From JABDGR01 sp964561455 (GTDB lineage: Bacteria > Verrucomicrobiota > Verrucomicrobiia > Opitutales > JABDGR01), in contig CAZLPS010000135.1 in the NCBI GenBank assembly GCA_964561455.1, positions 1 through 9,044 of the forward strand: a stretch of DNA of 9,044 nt, read 5' to 3'. The position numbers and the translations under genes are program-made. The notes beneath the pieces were generated by a model. That model was not told where the DNA came from and ran no database searches. It was given only the letters and a program-made list of their open reading frames with translations. Below, piece after piece: positions 5,941 to 9,044 of the stretch; position 1 is the first letter of the stretch, and each line of letters begins with the position of its first letter.

Positions 5941-6060
5941 TGACCGCTCAATTGCCCCCGCCCTCAAATTTTCCACTTTTCCACCACCACCACGCGACGC
6001 CCGGCCATTCAGCCGCGCCACCGCCACCACCCGCCATTCAACCCACAATGCACACTCGCC
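5941..6060 (+). other. Purine-poor intergenic leader before the M14-like gene
   Basis: This 120-bp stretch is rich in C and A, with runs of CCACC and almost no G-rich segment on the + strand. The unit gccattcaRcc occurs at 6004-6014 and 6033-6043. It has no coding potential, no recognisable promoter and no Shine-Dalgarno before ATG 6061. A C-rich, G-poor transcript of this sort can favour Rho loading, which would fit attenuation after the hairpin, but that is speculation. Confidence 0.35.
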
Positions 6061-6894
6061 ATGATTCTTCCCTCACCCACCTATTCTCCGCGCCAAAGTT
6101 CCGACCTTCGGTCGGAAAATGAACGCACCCTGCTGTTGGGCGTGCTCGCACGCCTAAACGTGTTGGCGACGCATTCGCCCAACTTGTTTGCCTCGCCGCT
6201 GGGGCCATTGTACCACGACCGCGAGCTGTTTGTGCTGCCGCGGCATCTTTTCTTTGGCGAAAACGCCGCCGAGGAAGCCTGGCGCATTGGCATTTACGCC
6301 GGGTTTTCCGGCACCGACACCCGCGCCGGGCTGGCCAGCCTGCGGGCGCTGGAACGGTTTGCGCTCGAACCCAAACTGGGCAATTCACTGAATTTGACCT
6401 TCCACCCGTTTGTCAACCCGAGCGGTTTGGCGGACCGCACCGTGGAAACACGCGGCGGGTACAAGCTGCTGGAGCATAGCTGGGCCAATTCCCCGGCGGC
6501 GGAACTCCAAATTCTGGAGCGCGACGCCCGTTCGATGCAATACCACGGCTTGATCGTGGTGCGCACGGACCCCGGGGTGCAGGACCTGCGCGGTTGGTTG
6601 CGCGGCTTCTCGCCGGCGGATCCTTTCCTGCACGGGGAACCGGTGCGTGGCACCAGCAAGGCTGGCTACCTGCCGTTCAAATTCCCCATCCAATGGGAAT
6701 CGCACCCTGAAGGCGCAAAGGCGAAAACGGGTCCGCTCACGCTTGCGGATGACTTGCGTCAACGGCCCTTTGAACTCACTCTCCTGGTTCCCGCCAAGCC
6801 GTCGCTGGAGTGGGCCGAGCAGGCGGTCACCAACACCCTGCGCGTCTTCCTCAACAATTTCCGCACGGCGGTATCCACGGGCTGGAATATTTGA
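6061..6894 (+). CDS. M14/AstE-AspA-like protein lacking catalytic residues (predicted pseudoenzyme)
   Basis: A 277-residue protein that by eye is a diverged paralogue of the next gene. From about residue 23 the two align: SPNLFASPLGPLYHDRELF with SPHLRSMPSPAIPHAAGDY, WRIGIYAGFSGTD with IRLGLFAGIHGDE, FHPFVNPSGL with VYPVCNPTGF, YHGLIVVRTD with FHGLISLHSD, and PFELTLLVPAK with PFEIILETAQ. The metal motif HxxE has become S83-G-T-D86. The DLNR substrate motif is replaced by K135-L-L-E138. The third ligand His is R168, and no counterpart of the catalytic Glu is evident. It therefore should not bind zinc or hydrolyse substrate, yet the frame is intact, which argues for a kept structural or regulatory role. 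ATG 6061 is the only in-frame ATG near the start; no Shine-Dalgarno is seen and the first ~20 residues do not align with the paralogue. It overlaps the next gene by one base (TGATG). Confidence 0.75.
   Translation: MILPSPTYSPRQSSDLRSENERTLLLGVLARLNVLATHSPNLFASPLGPLYHDRELFVLPRHLFFGENAAEEAWRIGIYAGFSGTDTRAGLASLRALERFALEPKLGNSLNLTFHPFVNPSGLADRTVETRGGYKLLEHSWANSPAAELQILERDARSMQYHGLIVVRTDPGVQDLRGWLRGFSPADPFLHGEPVRGTSKAGYLPFKFPIQWESHPEGAKAKTGPLTLADDLRQRPFELTLLVPAKPSLEWAEQAVTNTLRVFLNNFRTAVSTGWNI
6099..6117. repeat. Perfect short palindrome inside the start of the M14-like gene
   Basis: Arms ttccgacc (6099-6106) and ggtcggaa (6110-6117) flank a 3-nt loop, giving an 8-bp stem. It lies over codons 13-19, within the N-terminal part that has no match in the paralogous neighbour. 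It may be a small inserted palindrome, a structure that tunes translation, or a sign that the true start lies downstream at a non-ATG codon. Confidence 0.5.
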
Positions 6895-7763
6895 TGTCCG
6901 CACACGATTCCATCATGGCCAAGTCTGGTCCGGTCGCGCCCGCGGGCAGTTCTGCTGCCGGCGGGGCAGGGGCGCGACCGGGACCGGCGGAGGCCATGGA
7001 TGGGCTGCTGAATCCATTGCGGGAGACGGCGCGGCGATCACCGCACCTGCGGTCCATGCCGTCGCCGGCGATTCCCCATGCGGCGGGGGATTACGCGGTG
7101 CCGCATTTCATTTTCAACGGGCCCTTGCCGGGGGATGAAACGATTCGCCTGGGACTCTTTGCCGGCATTCATGGCGACGAACCGGAGGGGGTGCACTCGT
7201 TGGTGGCATTGCTCGAGCGTCTGCACGCGGAGCCGGCGCTGGCGACGGGTTATCAGCTGCATGTTTATCCCGTTTGCAATCCCACGGGTTTTGCGGCGGG
7301 GACCCGGCTTTCGGCCGCAGGCCAGGATTTGAACCGCGAGTTTTGGAAACGATCGGAAGATCCGGTGGTGCACTGGCTGGAGACGGAATTGGCCACGCGC
7401 CGGTTTCATGGCTTGATTTCGCTGCACAGTGACGACACCGCCAACGGGTACTATTCCTATGTGCGGGGCGCGGTGTTTACGGAAGCGCTGGCGCGCCCGG
7501 CCCTGGCGGCGGCGGCGCGGGTGCAACCGGTGGACACCCGGCCGACGATTGACGGCTTCCGCAACCAGGGCGGATTGCTCTACGAGTGTTTTGAAGGAGT
7601 CCTCGCGGTGCCTCCGGCTGATCTTGACCCCAAGCCATTCGAGATCATTCTGGAGACCGCGCAACACGCCCCGCCCGCCCTGCAAGTCCAGGCGAATTTG
7701 GCCGCCATTCTGGCGATCATTGACGCCTATCAAGGGTTCCTGGGTTATCAAACCGGCATTTAG
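6894..7763 (+). CDS. M14-family zinc carboxypeptidase / AstE-AspA-like amidohydrolase
   Basis: A 289-residue protein of the M14 clan, with features of succinylglutamate desuccinylase/aspartoacylase and of MpaA-type amidases. These enzymes use one zinc ion to cleave an amide bond at a C-terminal amino acid or an N-acyl amino acid. Metal ligands are visible as HGDE (H93, E96) and LHSDD (H178). The substrate-binding elements are NPTG (129-132) and DLNREF (N147, R148). E231 or E234 in GLLYECFEG is the candidate catalytic base. The substrate cannot be read from sequence. ATG 6894 is chosen because it overlaps the preceding stop as TGATG, implying translational coupling; an in-frame GTG at 6810 would run through the upstream gene. 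The first ~35 residues are Ala/Gly/Pro-rich and probably disordered, and ATG 6915 is a possible alternative. There is no signal peptide, so it is probably cytoplasmic. It lies 33 bp before cysT, suggesting one transcript. Confidence 0.82.
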   Translation: MSAHDSIMAKSGPVAPAGSSAAGGAGARPGPAEAMDGLLNPLRETARRSPHLRSMPSPAIPHAAGDYAVPHFIFNGPLPGDETIRLGLFAGIHGDEPEGVHSLVALLERLHAEPALATGYQLHVYPVCNPTGFAAGTRLSAAGQDLNREFWKRSEDPVVHWLETELATRRFHGLISLHSDDTANGYYSYVRGAVFTEALARPALAAAARVQPVDTRPTIDGFRNQGGLLYECFEGVLAVPPADLDPKPFEIILETAQHAPPALQVQANLAAILAIIDAYQGFLGYQTGI

Positions 7764-7796
7764 GACTGCCGGGTTGCGTTAATCTCTACTCAATTA

Positions 7797-8714
7797 ATGT
7801 CCGATAGTTCACTCGTCATTATCCCGACGCCTCCACCCGCCCGGCCCGCGCCGCTTGGGGGGTTTCGTGCTGCCCCGATTCCGACCCGCCGCATCTTGCC
7901 GGGCTTCGGGCTATCGCTGGGCTACACGGTGTTTTACCTGGGGCTGATTGTGCTGATCCCCCTTTCCGCGGCTTTCCTCAAGACCTTTAATTTGACCTGG
8001 CACGAGTTCGCGGCCGCGGTGTGGAACCCTTTTGCCATTGCCTCCTATAAGCTCAGCTTTGGGATGTCCCTGGCGGCGGGCGCGACGAACGTGGTGTTTG
8101 GCCTGCTGGTGGCCTGGGTGCTCACCCGGTATGATTTTCCGGGCCGGAAGCTGTTTGACGCCATGGTGGACCTGCCGTTTGCGCTGCCCACGGCGGTCGC
8201 GGGCGTCGCGCTCACTTCGCTCTATAATAATAACGGTTGGATTGGCAAATTGCTCGCGCCGTTGGGCATCCAAGTGGCTTATGCCCCCTTGGGCGTATAT
8301 GTGGCCCTGACTTTTATCAGCCTGCCGTTTGTGGTCCGCACGCTGCAGCCGGTGTTGGAGGATCTGGAGCCGGAGATTGAAGAAGCGGCGGCATCGCTGG
8401 GCGCCTCGCGCTGGCAGGTTTTTCGGCGGGTGCTTTTCCCGATGCTGCTGCCGCCATTGCTGACGGGCTTCGCGCTGGCGTTTGCGCGCGCCTTGGGCGA
8501 ATACGGTTCGGTCGTGTTTATCTCCGGAAACCGGCCGCTGGAGACGCAAATCACCCCGGAATTAATTTACGAGGAAATCGGCGAGCACCGGATTCCCCAG
8601 GCCACGGCGCTGGCGGTGGTGATGCTGGTCACGTCCTTTCTGGTGTTGCTCGCCATTAATCTGATCCAGCGGTGGGCGCGCAAACGCACGGGCGTCGGCG
8701 TCGGACAAAGCTGA
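7797..8714 (+). CDS. cysT: Sulfate ABC transporter permease CysT
   Basis: A 305-residue inner-membrane permease (also called CysU) that pairs with CysW to form the sulfate/thiosulfate channel driven by CysA. A Pro-rich cytoplasmic N-terminus (~35 residues) is followed by about six hydrophobic segments, the first at LSLGYTVFYLGLIVLIPLSA. The characteristic VDLPFALPTAVAGVALTSLY is present. The ATPase-contact EAA loop EEAAASLGASRWQVFRR begins at E195. The segments FARALGEYGSVVFISGN and IYEEIGEHRIPQATA are typical of CysT rather than of molybdate ModB. Length is slightly above the usual ~275 because of the N-terminal extension. ATG 7797 has no visible Shine-Dalgarno; the gap to the M14 gene is 33 bp and to cysW 16 bp, consistent with an operon. 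Confidence 0.95.
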   Translation: MSDSSLVIIPTPPPARPAPLGGFRAAPIPTRRILPGFGLSLGYTVFYLGLIVLIPLSAAFLKTFNLTWHEFAAAVWNPFAIASYKLSFGMSLAAGATNVVFGLLVAWVLTRYDFPGRKLFDAMVDLPFALPTAVAGVALTSLYNNNGWIGKLLAPLGIQVAYAPLGVYVALTFISLPFVVRTLQPVLEDLEPEIEEAAASLGASRWQVFRRVLFPMLLPPLLTGFALAFARALGEYGSVVFISGNRPLETQITPELIYEEIGEHRIPQATALAVVMLVTSFLVLLAINLIQRWARKRTGVGVGQS

Positions 8715-8730
8715 ACCAACCCCACTGATT

Positions 8731-9044
8731 ATGGCCGGTTCCACCACCACTCTCGCCCAACGCTCGCGGCAATCGTCGCCGGGACGGCGGGCCCTTGCCG
8801 AACCGGCGTGGGTGCGGGGGTTGTTAATGGGCGGGGCCATCTTGTTCCTGGTCTTGTTTCTAATTCTTCCCTTGGTGGTGGTGTTCGTGCAGGCCTTCAG
8901 CCAGGGGGTGGGGGTTTATTTCGATTCCATCAAAGATCCCGCCTCGTGGGACGCGATTCGGCTGACGTTGCTGATTGCCGCCATTGCGGTGCCGCTGAAT
9001 ACGATTTTCGGGGTCGCCGCCGCCTGGTGCCTGGCCAAGTACCA
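8731..9044 (+). CDS. cysW: Sulfate ABC transporter permease CysW, 3'-truncated by the window edge
   Basis: The frame opens at ATG 8731, 16 bp after the cysT stop, and runs without a stop to the window end (104 whole codons). The translation starts MAGSTTTLAQRSRQ, followed by a basic stretch. Next comes a strong membrane segment (GGAILFLVLFLILPLVVVFV) and then a CysW-like stretch with AFSQGVGVYFDSIKDP. A second segment leads into FGVAAAWCLAKY, matching the conserved CysW end of transmembrane helix 2. CysW is the partner of CysT in the sulfate permease heterodimer; roughly two thirds of the gene is missing. The order sbp ... cysT-cysW predicts cysA next. Confidence 0.9.
   Translation, partial: MAGSTTTLAQRSRQSSPGRRALAEPAWVRGLLMGGAILFLVLFLILPLVVVFVQAFSQGVGVYFDSIKDPASWDAIRLTLLIAAIAVPLNTIFGVAAAWCLAKY

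Noticed and set aside
6810..6893. GTG start extending the active M14 gene upstream by 28 codons
   Set aside because: The extension lies fully within the preceding gene and reads as low-quality sequence; ATG 6894 in the TGATG overlap is the natural start.

Overview
The window reads as an accessory-rich stretch of a GC-rich Gram-negative chromosome, with every gene on the + strand. I place it tentatively in the Verrucomicrobiota or a neighbouring PVC-type lineage. The grounds are a Porin_O_P-type outer-membrane porin, a TPR-sulfotransferase, an Rrf2 regulator beside a DUF2292/YezD-type protein, few clear Shine-Dalgarno sequences, and GAAC-rich heptad repeats between genes. This assignment is inference; no rRNA or phylogenetic marker is present.

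Layout. Positions 1-917 hold the 3' part of a TPR plus sulfotransferase-like gene cut by the window edge. Positions 997-2184 encode a soluble sensor kinase that joins a cyclic-nucleotide-binding domain to a histidine kinase core. Positions 2185-2446 have no gene but contain a degenerate array of 7-bp repeats and a weak promoter. From 2447 a sulfur-assimilation cassette begins: an Rrf2-family regulator with four clustered cysteines (2447-2938), a DUF2292/YezD-type small protein (3030-3230), a Porin_O_P-family porin (3345-4727), and a periplasmic sulfate-binding protein (4787-5839). Next come a gap with a strong hairpin, two related M14/AstE-AspA-like proteins (6061-6894 and 6894-7763), the sulfate permease CysT (7797-8714) and the start of CysW (8731 to the window end). 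The ATPase CysA would be expected just beyond.

How the genes fit together. The porin probably lets the anion through the outer membrane, Sbp captures it in the periplasm, and CysT/CysW with an unseen CysA move it across the inner membrane. The Rrf2 protein probably senses sulfur, cysteine or Fe-S status and controls the cassette. DUF2292 proteins recur beside sulfur genes but have no firm function. The most unusual part is the M14 pair between the binding protein and the permease. The downstream protein (6894-7763) keeps the metal and catalytic residues. The upstream protein (6061-6894) aligns with it along most of its length but has lost all of them, so this looks like a pseudoenzyme/enzyme pair with overlapping TGATG coupling inside a sulfate-uptake operon.
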